From positions 1 to 51,941 of the forward strand of contig SXSI01000029.1 of assembly GCA_005792285.1 (NCBI GenBank): a stretch of DNA of 51,941 nucleotides, given 5' to 3'. A program made the translations under genes and the position numbers. Within the stretch, counting starts at the first letter, position 1; the number at the start of each line of letters is the position of its first letter. The notes beneath the pieces are model-generated. The model had not been told where the DNA came from, ran no database searches, and worked only from the letters and a program-made list of their open reading frames with translations. This document shows, piece after piece, positions 36,114 to 43,177 of the stretch. The stretch is from Bacteroidota bacterium. Lineage in GTDB: Bacteria; Bacteroidota; Ignavibacteria; UBA10030; UBA8401.

Positions 36114-37124
36114 ATGAAAATTGGAAATATAAATATCGATCGCCCAATAATTCTAGCACCAATGGAAGATGTTACAGATATTTCATTTAGATTAATTTGT
36201 AAAGAATTAGGTGCCGATATTATGTACACTGAATTTGTTAATGCAGAAGGACTCGCACGACAATCTGAAAAAACTAAAGAGAAAATGTTTTTTTTAAATG
36301 AAGAACGTCCTTTTGGAATTCAACTTTATGGTGGTGGCGATGTCTCAATGGAAGTTGCAAGTGAAATTGCAAGTTCGCTCGAGCCGGACATTATCGACAT
36401 AAATTGTGGCTGTTGGGTAAAGAATGTAGCGTTAAATGGTGCCGGTGCTGGTTTACTTAGAGATTTACCACAAATGAAAAAAATTGTTGAAGCTGTAATT
36501 TCTAAAACTAAAATTCCAGTTACGGTTAAAACGAGACTTGGTTGGGATGCCGAGAATATAAATATTATTGAAGTTTCGAAAATGTTGGAAGATTCCGGCG
36601 TGAAAGCATTAACAATTCATTGCAGAACTCGTTCACAAGCAAATAGAGGAACTCCTGATTATTCTTGGATTAAAAAAATTAAATCTCAAGTTTCTATCCC
36701 AATATTTGTAAATGGAAATATAATAACTCCGGAAGATATTAAAGATGTATTTGATAATACAGAATGTGATGGAGTAATGATTGCACGTGGTGCAATTGAT
36801 AATCCTTGGATATTTCAACAAGCGAAAGAATATTTGGAAAGTGGTAAAGTGATTTCTGAAATCGGTTTACATGAAAAAATTAATATTACACTAAAACATT
36901 TGAAACTTTCCATTCAGTATAAAGGAAATAAAAGGGGAATCCTCGAAATGAGAAAACATTATTCGGGATACCTAAAAGGAATTCTAAATATTTCTAAATT
37001 GCGAAGTGAGTTGATGTTATTAAATTCTTATTCTGAAATTGAAAATCGTTTGAATAAATATATTGAAGAACAAAATAATGAAGTTGAACAAATAGCTAAA
37101 AATTTAGAAACAATTAACGTATGA
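36114..37124 (+). CDS. tRNA-dihydrouridine synthase (DusB-like)
   Basis: A 336-aa FMN-dependent enzyme that reduces uridine to dihydrouridine in tRNA D-loops. The TIM barrel starts with RPIILAPMEDVTDISFRLIC (the APMxxVTD motif), continues with FGIQLYGGG, the catalytic cysteine in DINCGCWVKNV, then GAGAGLLRDL, VKTRLGWD and VNGNIITPED. The catalytic loop reads NCGCWVKNV where most Dus proteins have NxGCPxxxV; the catalytic cysteine is kept and a tryptophan replaces the proline. The C-terminal helical domain is present. It overlaps the LysE-type gene by 4 bases. Confidence 0.88.
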   Translation: MKIGNINIDRPIILAPMEDVTDISFRLICKELGADIMYTEFVNAEGLARQSEKTKEKMFFLNEERPFGIQLYGGGDVSMEVASEIASSLEPDIIDINCGCWVKNVALNGAGAGLLRDLPQMKKIVEAVISKTKIPVTVKTRLGWDAENINIIEVSKMLEDSGVKALTIHCRTRSQANRGTPDYSWIKKIKSQVSIPIFVNGNIITPEDIKDVFDNTECDGVMIARGAIDNPWIFQQAKEYLESGKVISEIGLHEKINITLKHLKLSIQYKGNKRGILEMRKHYSGYLKGILNISKLRSELMLLNSYSEIENRLNKYIEEQNNEVEQIAKNLETINV

Positions 37125-37768
37125 TATTTGAACTTCCATTTATTGCGTTAATTGGATTTACAATTGGATTTTTTTCCAGCATTCCGATTGGCCCGATAAA
37201 TATTGCATTAATAATTAGAGCACTTCAGCATAATTCCAAGCCGGCAATTTTTATCGCTATTGGAAGTGGAGTAATGGAATTTATTTATTGCTTGGGTGCA
37301 ATTCTTGGATTTTCAAGTTTATTATTTATTCCTCAAGTTGATAAAATTTTACAAATATTTTCAATTGCAATTTTTACAATATTTGGGATCAAAGCTATTT
37401 TCTTTCAAACTATGCAACCATCAATCGATGAGGATAATAACTCAAAAGACAATAATTATTTTAAATTTGTGATGATGGGAATGGTCTTATATTTTTCAAA
37501 TCCGGGATTTATTGCTTATTGGGCGACAGTTGCAAGCTTGATAAGTGGTTTACGCTTGTTTGATTATTCTTCAATTAATAATTTAACATTTGCAAGTAGT
37601 ATTGTTGGTGGTAGTTTATTTTGGAGTTTATTACTTATTAGTTTAGTGACAAAATATAAATTGAAAATAACCGGCCGTATTATAAAATTAATATCCAGAA
37701 TTTTTGGAATTATAATTTTGTTGGTATGTGCTTATTTAACTTACAATTTGGTAAAAGGTTATTTCTAA
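37121..37768 (+). CDS. LysE family transporter
   Basis: A 215-aa membrane protein with about six helices. FFSSIPIGPINIALIIRALQ near the N terminus is the LysE/RhtB motif (PGP-type turn; here PIGPIN), and the helix after it (FIAIGSGVMEFIYCLGAILG) keeps the usual small-residue pattern. These exporters remove amino acids such as lysine or threonine. It overlaps dusB by 4 bases. A hydrophilic stretch with clustered aspartates and asparagines (about residues 105-112) separates the two halves. The substrate is unknown. Confidence 0.82.
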   Translation: MIFELPFIALIGFTIGFFSSIPIGPINIALIIRALQHNSKPAIFIAIGSGVMEFIYCLGAILGFSSLLFIPQVDKILQIFSIAIFTIFGIKAIFFQTMQPSIDEDNNSKDNNYFKFVMMGMVLYFSNPGFIAYWATVASLISGLRLFDYSSINNLTFASSIVGGSLFWSLLLISLVTKYKLKITGRIIKLISRIFGIIILLVCAYLTYNLVKGYF

Positions 37769-37789
37769 TATTAGTTAGAAATAAGATGG

Positions 37790-37833
37790 GAAAATATAAA
37801 TGGCATACTTTCTTTTCAGAAAAATATGCCATT
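37790..37833 (-). terminator. Probable terminator for the small Cys/Lys-rich gene
   Basis: AATGGCATA (37799-37807) and TATGCCATT (37825-37833) form a perfect 9-bp stem with a 17-base loop; on the minus strand it is followed by TATATTTT. The loop is long and the T run imperfect. Confidence 0.45.
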
Positions 37834-37854
37834 CAAAAATAAAAAAATTAATCT

Positions 37855-38088
37855 TTAAGATTTCTTTTTAGTTTTGCAGCAAGCGTCTTCACCTTTGGAA
37901 GAGTGTGCAGTTTTTACATCACATTCTTTTGTATTTTTTGCACCAGCTGTTTTGCCGTCAAGTGGTTGTGCACAGCATGCTTTTGATTTACTGGATTTAG
38001 ATTTTTCGGAATTCTTATCTCCTGCAAAAGTAAGTATAGGAATTAGTAAAATCCCAAAAATTAGAGAAAATATTAATTGTTTTTTCAT
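37855..38088 (-). CDS. Small exported Cys- and Lys-rich protein of unknown function
   Basis: A 77-aa protein with a clear signal peptide (KKQLIFSLIFGILLIPILTFAG, cleavage near residue 22). The mature part is almost all Lys, Ser, Asp, Ala and Thr, with five cysteines in two CC pairs and one single (KACCAQP, KECDVK, DACCKTKKK). This could bind metal or make disulfides in the periplasm, but no family is recognised. The ATG is preceded by AAAAGGGTAC. It stands alone between the LysE-type gene and the small RNA, with a hairpin after it. Confidence 0.7.
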   Translation of the reverse strand: MKKQLIFSLIFGILLIPILTFAGDKNSEKSKSSKSKACCAQPLDGKTAGAKNTKECDVKTAHSSKGEDACCKTKKKS

Positions 38089-38152
38089 TTGTACCCTTTT
38101 ATTGTTTTAATGAACATATTAATAAAATATTTTAAAAAAAATATTTTTAATC

Positions 38153-38184
38153 TTGCTTTTTCATATTTAATAACAGTATATTTG
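38153..38184 (+). promoter_or_regulatory. Bacteroidota-type promoter of a small RNA
   Basis: CTTGC at 38152-38156 and TATATTTG at 38177-38184 match -33 and -7 elements. The expected start is near 38,190, just before the two hairpins described as a small RNA. Confidence 0.45.
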
Positions 38185-38189
38185 AGTGT

Positions 38190-38269
38190 CAATTGTAAAA
38201 GCTCCTCCCCTAGCTTTTACATACTAAATGACATACCCGATATTACCCCCTAATATCGGGTTTTTTTTT
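38190..38269 (+). ncRNA. Putative small RNA with two C-rich hairpin loops
   Basis: About 80 bases with no coding frame but two perfect hairpins. Hairpin 1: a 9-bp stem (38195-38203 with 38212-38220) with the loop CCTCCCCT. A linker (ATACTAAATGACAT) follows. Hairpin 2: an 11-bp stem (38235-38245 with 38251-38261) with the loop CCCCC, followed by nine T, i.e. an intrinsic terminator. No + strand gene lies upstream within 400 bases, so the terminator must end its own transcript; a promoter-like element lies in the right place. The CCTCC in loop 1 matches the anti-Shine-Dalgarno core, which suggests pairing with ribosome-binding sites. It could also be a leader of the DUF3098 gene 35 bases downstream. 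Confidence 0.6.
38235..38269 (+). terminator. Strong Rho-independent terminator
   Basis: An 11-bp perfect stem ACCCGATATTA / TAATATCGGGT with a CCCCC loop, then nine T at 38261-38269. The orientation is +, and it forms the 3' end of the putative small RNA. Confidence 0.85.
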
Positions 38270-38303
38270 AACTATAATTGCTGTACTTTGTTGCTATAAA
38301 ATT

Positions 38304-38534
38304 ATGAGTAATTTAAAAACTAAAACTGAAAAAAAAATATTACCACTTGAAAAACAAAATTATATTCTAATAGCAATTGGATTGTTACTTATTGCATTAG
38401 GGTATATTGCGCTAGCTCAAGAACCATGGGACGGATTTATGCCATTAACTGTTTCGCCAATTTTACTAATAACTGGTTATTGTGTGTTTGTACCGATTGG
38501 AATTCTCTGGCGAAAGAAAAATAATTCGAAATAA
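38304..38534 (+). CDS. DUF3098 family small membrane protein
   Basis: A 76-aa protein with two membrane helices: YILIAIGLLLIALGYIAL and LTVSPILLITGYCVFVPIGIL. The order, including the N-terminal basic stretch, LPLEKQNY, and the short loop between helices, matches DUF3098, a family widespread in Bacteroidota where it lies beside cell-division or FtsX-like genes. Function unknown. Here it stands alone between the small RNA and tRNA-Lys. Confidence 0.75.
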   Translation: MSNLKTKTEKKILPLEKQNYILIAIGLLLIALGYIALAQEPWDGFMPLTVSPILLITGYCVFVPIGILWRKKNNSK

Positions 38535-38561
38535 TTATTTTTTCTAAATCAAAAGTTCTTC

Positions 38562-38592
38562 TTTGAAATATTTTCATTCGTTTATATATTTG
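38562..38592 (+). promoter_or_regulatory. Bacteroidota-type promoter of tRNA-Lys
   Basis: TTTG at 38562-38565 and TATATTTG at 38585-38592 with exactly 19 bases between fit the consensus of Bacteroidota housekeeping promoters. The tRNA starts 18 bases after it. Confidence 0.7.
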
Positions 38593-38610
38593 TAGGTATT
38601 TTTATTTGAT

Positions 38611-38682
38611 GAGCGTGTAGCTCAGTGGTAGAGCATTTGCCTTTTAAGCAAAGGGTCGATGGTTCGATACCATCCACGCTCA
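38611..38682 (+). tRNA. tRNA-Lys (anticodon UUU)
   Basis: The 72 bases fold into a standard cloverleaf: acceptor GAGCGTG with CACGCTC, D arm GCTCAGTGGTAGAGC, anticodon stem TTTGC/GCAAA with loop CTTTTAA (anticodon TTT), T arm ATGG-TTCGATA-CCAT. The discriminator is A; the CCA end is not encoded (ACAA follows). Confidence 0.95.
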
Positions 38683-38784
38683 CAAATTTATTTTACAGCT
38701 TTTCATCTACTAAATCCAAAAAACTAATAATTAATTTTAAAGTTTTAAGAAAAAGTTAAAACACGAATATTGTAATAGGTAAAT

Positions 38785-38867
38785 GCGGAAGTGGTGGAAT
38801 TGGCAGACACACCATCTTGAGGGGGTGGCGCTCACAAGGCGTGCGGGTTCAAGTCCCGCCTTCCGCA
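38785..38867 (+). tRNA. tRNA-Leu (anticodon GAG)
   Basis: The 83 bases form a class II tRNA with a long variable arm. Acceptor GCGGAAG with CTTCCGC, D arm with GGTGGAATTGGCAGACAC, anticodon stem CCATC/GGTGG with loop TTGAGGG (anticodon GAG), T arm GCGGG-TTCAAGT-CCCGC. Discriminator A as expected for Leu; CCA not encoded. Confidence 0.93.
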
Positions 38868-38919
38868 CAATATTTCTTGATTTTATGTTTTAATTACTTT
38901 AAGTTATTTCAACAATCAT

Positions 38920-39324
38920 ATGAAGATCTTTCGAAAATATTTTTTCCTTTCCAGCATTATTCCTTTATTTCTTTTTGCAGAAATTATTACTGGCGGAACT
39001 TTATCCGGTAGAAGTGACGGCACAAATATTATAATCTCTTGGAAAAGTGATAACGAAAATGATTTAAAGCAATTTGTTATAGAAAGAAAATTATTTAACG
39101 CATCTTCTTACATTGATTTAGCAATTTTAAAACCAAAAGGAAATAACACTTTCTATCAATTTATAGATGAATCTGCATTTAAAACTTCGAGTTCCGTTTA
39201 TTCTTACAGAATTAGAATTGAAATGCAAAATGGATCAACTTATTACACGCAAAGTTTTAATGTTGCACATCATGTTTCAAGTGTAAAACGAACTTGGGGA
39301 AGTTTAAAAGCAATGTTCCGATAA
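38920..39324 (+). CDS. Small exported protein with fibronectin type III-like domain
   Basis: A 134-aa protein with an N-terminal signal sequence (YFFLSSIIPLFLFAEIITGG). The remainder resembles one fibronectin type III domain: ISWKSDNENDLKQFVIERK, then a FYQFIDES turn and YSYRIRIEMQNGSTYYTQSF, the pattern of 'interacts with other strands' FnIII found in T9SS-organism surface proteins. It lacks a C-terminal sorting domain and ends shortly after the fold (VKRTWGSLKAMFR). Probably periplasmic or surface-located. maf follows 12 bases later. Confidence 0.7.
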   Translation: MKIFRKYFFLSSIIPLFLFAEIITGGTLSGRSDGTNIIISWKSDNENDLKQFVIERKLFNASSYIDLAILKPKGNNTFYQFIDESAFKTSSSVYSYRIRIEMQNGSTYYTQSFNVAHHVSSVKRTWGSLKAMFR

Positions 39325-39336
39325 TTAAATTTATTT

Positions 39337-39936
39337 TTGCTTTTCCAAAAAAATATAGTTACACCAGAATTAATTCTTGCTTCTTCTTCAAAAAGAAGAA
39401 TTAAATTAATTTCACTTCTCGGACTAAAATTCAAAGTCCATCCTTCAAAGATTTCCGAAATTATTAAGAAAAACGAAACTCCAAAATTGCACGTTGCGCG
39501 ACTTTCATGCGAAAAAGTTTTAGCCGTTTCTCGATTTTATAAAAAAAAGAATGTTATTATAATTGGAGCTGATACAATTGTTGTTCTAAAAGAAGAAATA
39601 ATTAATAAACCAACTTCCAAAAATGATGCTATTAGAATTTTATCTAAATTAAGTGGGAAAAAACATTTTGTTTTTACAGGAATTACTTTATTAAATTTAA
39701 GAAATAATAAAATGATAACTGATGTTGTCAAAACGGAAGTTCATTTCAGAAAACTTGCAATTCTGGAAATCAAAAAATATGTTGCAAGTGGTTCATCATC
39801 GGATAAAGCCGGAGCTTATGGTATTCAAGATGACTTTGGCGCTTTTTTTGTTAAAAAAATAAACGGTTGCTATTATAATGTTGTTGGATTTCCGCTTCAA
39901 AAAATTCAGCAAGCGTTAAATAAAATTATAAAATAA
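39337..39936 (+). CDS. maf: Maf family nucleotide pyrophosphatase
   Basis: A 199-aa protein starting at a TTG codon; no ATG is available before the conserved core. [19 protein letters not shown] is the Maf signature (S-x-R-R), followed by the [11 protein letters not shown] region, the acidic IGADTIVVL motif and the [32 protein letters not shown] motif. Maf proteins hydrolyse non-canonical nucleoside triphosphates such as dTTP/UTP and m7GTP and can block septation. The length is standard. The B12-binding gene starts 5 bases after its stop. Confidence 0.9.
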   Translation: MLFQKNIVTPELILASSSKRRIKLISLLGLKFKVHPSKISEIIKKNETPKLHVARLSCEKVLAVSRFYKKKNVIIIGADTIVVLKEEIINKPTSKNDAIRILSKLSGKKHFVFTGITLLNLRNNKMITDVVKTEVHFRKLAILEIKKYVASGSSSDKAGAYGIQDDFGAFFVKKINGCYYNVVGFPLQKIQQALNKIIK

Positions 39937-39941
39937 AAATA

Positions 39942-40346
39942 ATGTCAAAAAAAATTAGAGTTCTAGTTGCAAAAGCAGGATTAGATGGTCACGATCGCGG
40001 AGCAAAAGTAATTGCTGCAGGTTTGCGTGATGCCGGAATGGAAGTTATTTACACTGGACTTCGTAAAACTCCGGAAATGATTGTTGAAGCCGCATTACAG
40101 GAAGATGTTGACGCAATCGGAATTAGTTCGCTGAGTGGCGCGCATATGACAATTTTTACAAAGATTCTTACTTTGATGAAAGAAAAAAAATTAGACGATG
40201 TTTTACTTTTTGGTGGCGGAATTATATCAAATGAAGATGTTACAAATTTAAAGAAATTAGGAATTGGAGAAATATTTACTCCTGGAGCATCAATACCAGA
40301 AATTTCTAATTATTTAAAAAATTGGGTTAAAGAAAACAGAAATTAA
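39942..40346 (+). CDS. Cobalamin-binding domain protein (methylmalonyl-CoA mutase C-terminal/small subunit)
   Basis: A 134-aa stand-alone B12-binding domain. [20 protein letters not shown] carries the DGHDRG motif, where the histidine is the lower axial ligand of cobalamin; the downstream [10 protein letters not shown] and VLLFGGGII motifs are the cobalamin-binding loops, and the terminal helix ends near [10 protein letters not shown]. Its closest known relatives are the C-terminal domains of methylmalonyl-CoA mutase. The catalytic subunit is not encoded here, so it must be elsewhere or this protein serves another B12 enzyme. Confidence 0.88.
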   Translation: MSKKIRVLVAKAGLDGHDRGAKVIAAGLRDAGMEVIYTGLRKTPEMIVEAALQEDVDAIGISSLSGAHMTIFTKILTLMKEKKLDDVLLFGGGIISNEDVTNLKKLGIGEIFTPGASIPEISNYLKNWVKENRN

Positions 40347-40363
40347 AAAGAGAAGATTAATTT

Positions 40364-40716
40364 ATGGTTTAAATTAATCTTATAGTAATTTTAGCTTAAG
40401 CAGTTTTAAATCTAGTAATCGGAATGATTTGGTCTTCACCAATTTTATTTGGAAAGAAATGGGCAGAATAGACTGAATTTAAAATTGATCCTGCGAAACC
40501 AACTAATCCGATGCCACTTTACTTGCAATCGTTTTTGGCTACAATTCTAACCTATTTTGTTTTGGGACATTTTGTTGAGTGCTCGGATTTATTATGCCGG
40601 TTCAATTTACAGTAAGTTTATTTTCCGGAAAGACTAAAAAATTATTTTTAGTTGATACTAGATATCAACTTGTAACAATTCTTTTGGTAGGTGGAATTCT
40701 TGCAGTTTGGAAGTAA
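40364..40716 (+). pseudogene. Decayed DUF1761 membrane protein gene
   Basis: The frame from the ATG at 40364 reads, around two in-frame stops, INLIVILA, then AVLNLVIGMIWSSPILFGKK followed by WAE, another stop, TEFKIDPAKPTNPMPLYLQS, and FLATILTYFVLGHFVE. These are the helix 1, GxxWxSPxLFGKKW and helix 2 regions of DUF1761 (about 130 aa, four helices). The rest continues in a shifted frame: MPVQFTVSLFSGKTKK, then LFLVDTRYQLVTILLVGGIL and AVWK, which is the last helix of the family. The gene has at least three stops and one frameshift. It follows a functional gene by 17 bases and nothing else of note is seen in the remaining spacer up to the tRNA. Confidence 0.7.
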
Positions 40717-40811
40717 CAAATTATTCCCAATATTTGTAATTCAATCGAATTACGTAATACACAAAATATTATAATTTTATTTTGGATTTCATTTGACGCT
40801 AAATAAAATTG

Positions 40812-40899
40812 CGGAAAAGGAGGGATTCGAACCCTCGGTCCGCTATTCACGGACACACGCTTTCCAGGCGTGCCAATTAAGCCACTCTTGCACCTTTCC
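40812..40899 (-). tRNA. tRNA-Ser (anticodon GGA)
   Basis: An 88-base class II tRNA: acceptor GGAAAGG with CTTTTCC (one G-U), anticodon loop CTGGAAA (anticodon GGA), long variable arm GTGTCCGTGAATAGCGGACC, T arm GAGGG-TTCGAAT-CCCTC and G as discriminator, as required for serine. CCA is not encoded (GCAAT follows). Its first base directly follows the TAA stop of the gene upstream. Confidence 0.95.
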
Positions 40900-41766
40900 T
40901 TAAAATTCTTCTTGCTTTAGAGCCGAACGTCTCTCCTTAATTTCATTCATAATCATTTTTGATGAATAGGTAATTGTAATTTGAAGTCCACGTTTTTGTT
41001 TTAGTGGATCCCCGATAATAATTCCTTTCATCAACAAAATTAATTGAGTTCGTTTGAAATCCCAAATTGCATATCGTTTTGCATACCCTAGTATTATTGC
41101 TTCGATAGTATTTTGATAAGATTTATCTTTTTTTAGAAATCCCTCTCGGGTAGGTGTACCATATTTTTGGAAAAGGGTTTCATAATATTCATCAAACGCC
41201 TCAATGTAATCTGCTTTTCGTTTCGAAAAAATTCTCGGAAGAAGTCGCGCAATAAATAATCTGTCATTATCAAATTGATATGTAATTAAAGTTGGTCGAT
41301 CATTTATTGGATTAGTAAATTCAAATCCATTCTTCGTCTGGAATAATTCATTTAAACTTAAATTATTAGATTCAATTAATTTCGTCTGTGATTCATCAAG
41401 AGTCATTCCCCATAAAACTCCTCTGTAACCTTCTGGTTCAAGTGTAAGAATTGTATCTCTTATTGTAGAAGATGGGAATTGAAAAGTTATTGTATCAAGA
41501 ATCGCAGGATCAGTTTCAGTTTCAAAAAGATTTGTTGTATCAATTCCCGTAACAGAAAGAATATCATCCTGAATTGAAAGTGGATCTTTTGTTTCTTCCA
41601 TTAAACTGTCTGCTTCAGAATCTGTTTTTAGAGAATCGCTTGTATTTAAAATTGATTGAGAAGTATCAGCTTGGCTGAAACTTTCGAAAGTAAATATTAT
41701 AAAATTCAAGAAAAGAAATATTATAATATTCTGAATTCTTGTTGTACTTTGAAAATACATAAACAA
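40900..41766 (-). CDS. Exported protein of unknown function
   Basis: A 288-aa protein, possibly starting at the ATG at 41760 (residue 3). An N-terminal hydrophobic segment (IIIFLFLNFIIFTFESFSQ) acts as a signal peptide. Residues 30-95 are acidic and Ser/Thr-rich, a likely flexible linker; the C-terminal 170 residues are folded, starting GYRGVLWGMTLDESQTKLIE. The start of that domain (GVLWGM-x3-ES) is a recurrent pattern in periplasmic proteins of unknown function; no family is assigned. The gene stops with TAA at 40900-40902 and tRNA-Ser begins at 40899, so the two are necessarily on one transcript unless the tRNA has a promoter inside the gene. The divergent tatD gene begins 11 bases upstream. 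Confidence 0.78.
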   Translation of the reverse strand: MFMYFQSTTRIQNIIIFLFLNFIIFTFESFSQADTSQSILNTSDSLKTDSEADSLMEETKDPLSIQDDILSVTGIDTTNLFETETDPAILDTITFQFPSSTIRDTILTLEPEGYRGVLWGMTLDESQTKLIESNNLSLNELFQTKNGFEFTNPINDRPTLITYQFDNDRLFIARLLPRIFSKRKADYIEAFDEYYETLFQKYGTPTREGFLKKDKSYQNTIEAIILGYAKRYAIWDFKRTQLILLMKGIIIGDPLKQKRGLQITITYSSKMIMNEIKERRSALKQEEF

Positions 41767-41777
41767 TAATACGAAAT

Positions 41778-42587
41778 ATGACTGTTAATTTCAACGAACA
41801 TCCAATAATTGATACACATGCACATTTGTATGATGAACACTTTAAAAATGATATTTCGGATGTAATTAATCGAGCTGAAGATGTAAATATTAAGAGAATA
41901 ATAATACCGGCAACAAATTATGTAACGGCAAGTGAATCGTTAGAATTGGCAGATCGTTTTTCGATAATTCGTGTTGCGGTTGGAATTCATCCTCATCAGG
42001 CAAAAGAGTATTCTTTAAATGAATTTCAGAAAATTGAGTCGCTTATTAAAAATGATAAAGTAGTTGCCATCGGTGAAATTGGATTGGAATATTTTTATGA
42101 TTTTGCTCCACGTGATCTTCAAAAAGAAATATTTGTTAATCAACTGAAGCTCGGAATAAAAAATAATTTACCTTCAATAATCCATACTCGCGATTCTATT
42201 GATGATGCAATAAAAATTATTGAAGAGAATTTTACAAAAAATTTAGAGAATCAAAATAAATTAAATGGAGTATTCCATTGTTTTTCCGGTACTTATGAAC
42301 AAGCAAAAAAATTAAAACAATTTGGATTTTTAGTTTCATTTACTGGAAATGTTACTTTTAAAAACTCTCCTTTGATTGAAACGGTTCAAAAATTGAATTC
42401 AGGATTTATGCTCGAAACGGATTCTCCGTATTTAACTCCAATTCCATTTCGAGGAAAAAGAAATGAACCTTCTTACGTAGTTTATACTTTAAATAAAATC
42501 TCTGAAATTTGTAAAACAGATACAGAACAAATTGCAGAAGAAACCACCAGTTTTGCAAATCGGCTTTTTAATTTAAAATTAGGATGA
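41778..42587 (+). CDS. TatD family metal-dependent hydrolase
   Basis: A 269-aa TIM-barrel metal hydrolase. IIDTHAHLYDEHF gives the HxH metal pair, VAIGEIGLEYFYDFAPRDLQ the conserved glutamate, IIHTRDSIDDA and GVFHCFSGTYEQAKKL the two later histidines, and MLETDSPYLTPIPFRGKRNE the terminal aspartate. TatD proteins act as deoxyribonucleases with 3'-5' exonuclease activity and in D-aminoacyl-tRNA processing. The length is typical. It overlaps the lipoprotein gene by 4 bases, so the operon runs tatD-lipoprotein-TonB receptor. Confidence 0.92.
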   Translation: MTVNFNEHPIIDTHAHLYDEHFKNDISDVINRAEDVNIKRIIIPATNYVTASESLELADRFSIIRVAVGIHPHQAKEYSLNEFQKIESLIKNDKVVAIGEIGLEYFYDFAPRDLQKEIFVNQLKLGIKNNLPSIIHTRDSIDDAIKIIEENFTKNLENQNKLNGVFHCFSGTYEQAKKLKQFGFLVSFTGNVTFKNSPLIETVQKLNSGFMLETDSPYLTPIPFRGKRNEPSYVVYTLNKISEICKTDTEQIAEETTSFANRLFNLKLG

Positions 42588-43177
42588 GAAAAAATTTATT
42601 CTTTTTTATTTTCATTTTACTTTCTTGTAACGAGAATTTACCTCTTTATGATGAGCCAAATAGAATTTTAGAAGTCACAATTAAACCATTTTACTCTTAT
42701 AGTCAAACAGCAAATCGAGTTGTAATAAATATCGTAGCTAAAAATATTTACGATGAAACATTAGATGACAAAGCTAGAATCGGTGGAGAATTAAATATTG
42801 TAAATACAAAATCAAGGAAAAGTAAAAAAATAATATTAGACTGGACTATGCTATCTCGTTCCAACGGATATAATAGAACAACTGGAAAATTAGTTCTTCC
42901 TCCCAGAGATAGTTTGGTCTTCCAATATATTTGGGATTATACTTATGATGATAGTTCAAACATAAAATCACTTTTAGAATACAAGTTCGATCCAAAATGT
43001 CCACAACGAAAAATATCTCCAAAGATTGAACATAATATTAATGGACATATAACATTGTTTTCGAACACTCCATATTTTTATTTACAGAATACAGAATTTA
43101 AATTTTGCCATGTTGATACTTTTGTTGATGGTAGAATTTGTCCATTGCTTTTTCCTGAAGCGACTTGTTTAGAATGA
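42584..43177 (+). CDS. Lipoprotein of unknown function
   Basis: A 197-aa protein. The N terminus MRKNLFFFIFILLSC is a lipoprotein signal with the acylated cysteine at about residue 15 (lipobox LLSC), so it is anchored to a membrane. The mature part is beta-rich and has five further cysteines, including FKFCHVDTFVDGRICPLLFP and TCLE at the end. No family is recognised. Its TGA overlaps the ATG of the TonB receptor gene (ATGA at 43174), which suggests that it works with that receptor, possibly as a surface partner. Confidence 0.75.
   Translation: MRKNLFFFIFILLSCNENLPLYDEPNRILEVTIKPFYSYSQTANRVVINIVAKNIYDETLDDKARIGGELNIVNTKSRKSKKIILDWTMLSRSNGYNRTTGKLVLPPRDSLVFQYIWDYTYDDSSNIKSLLEYKFDPKCPQRKISPKIEHNINGHITLFSNTPYFYLQNTEFKFCHVDTFVDGRICPLLFPEATCLE

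Noticed and set aside
43165-43173. TTG start for the TonB receptor
   Set aside because: The ATG at 43174 forms the common ATGA overlap with the upstream gene and gives a normal signal peptide.
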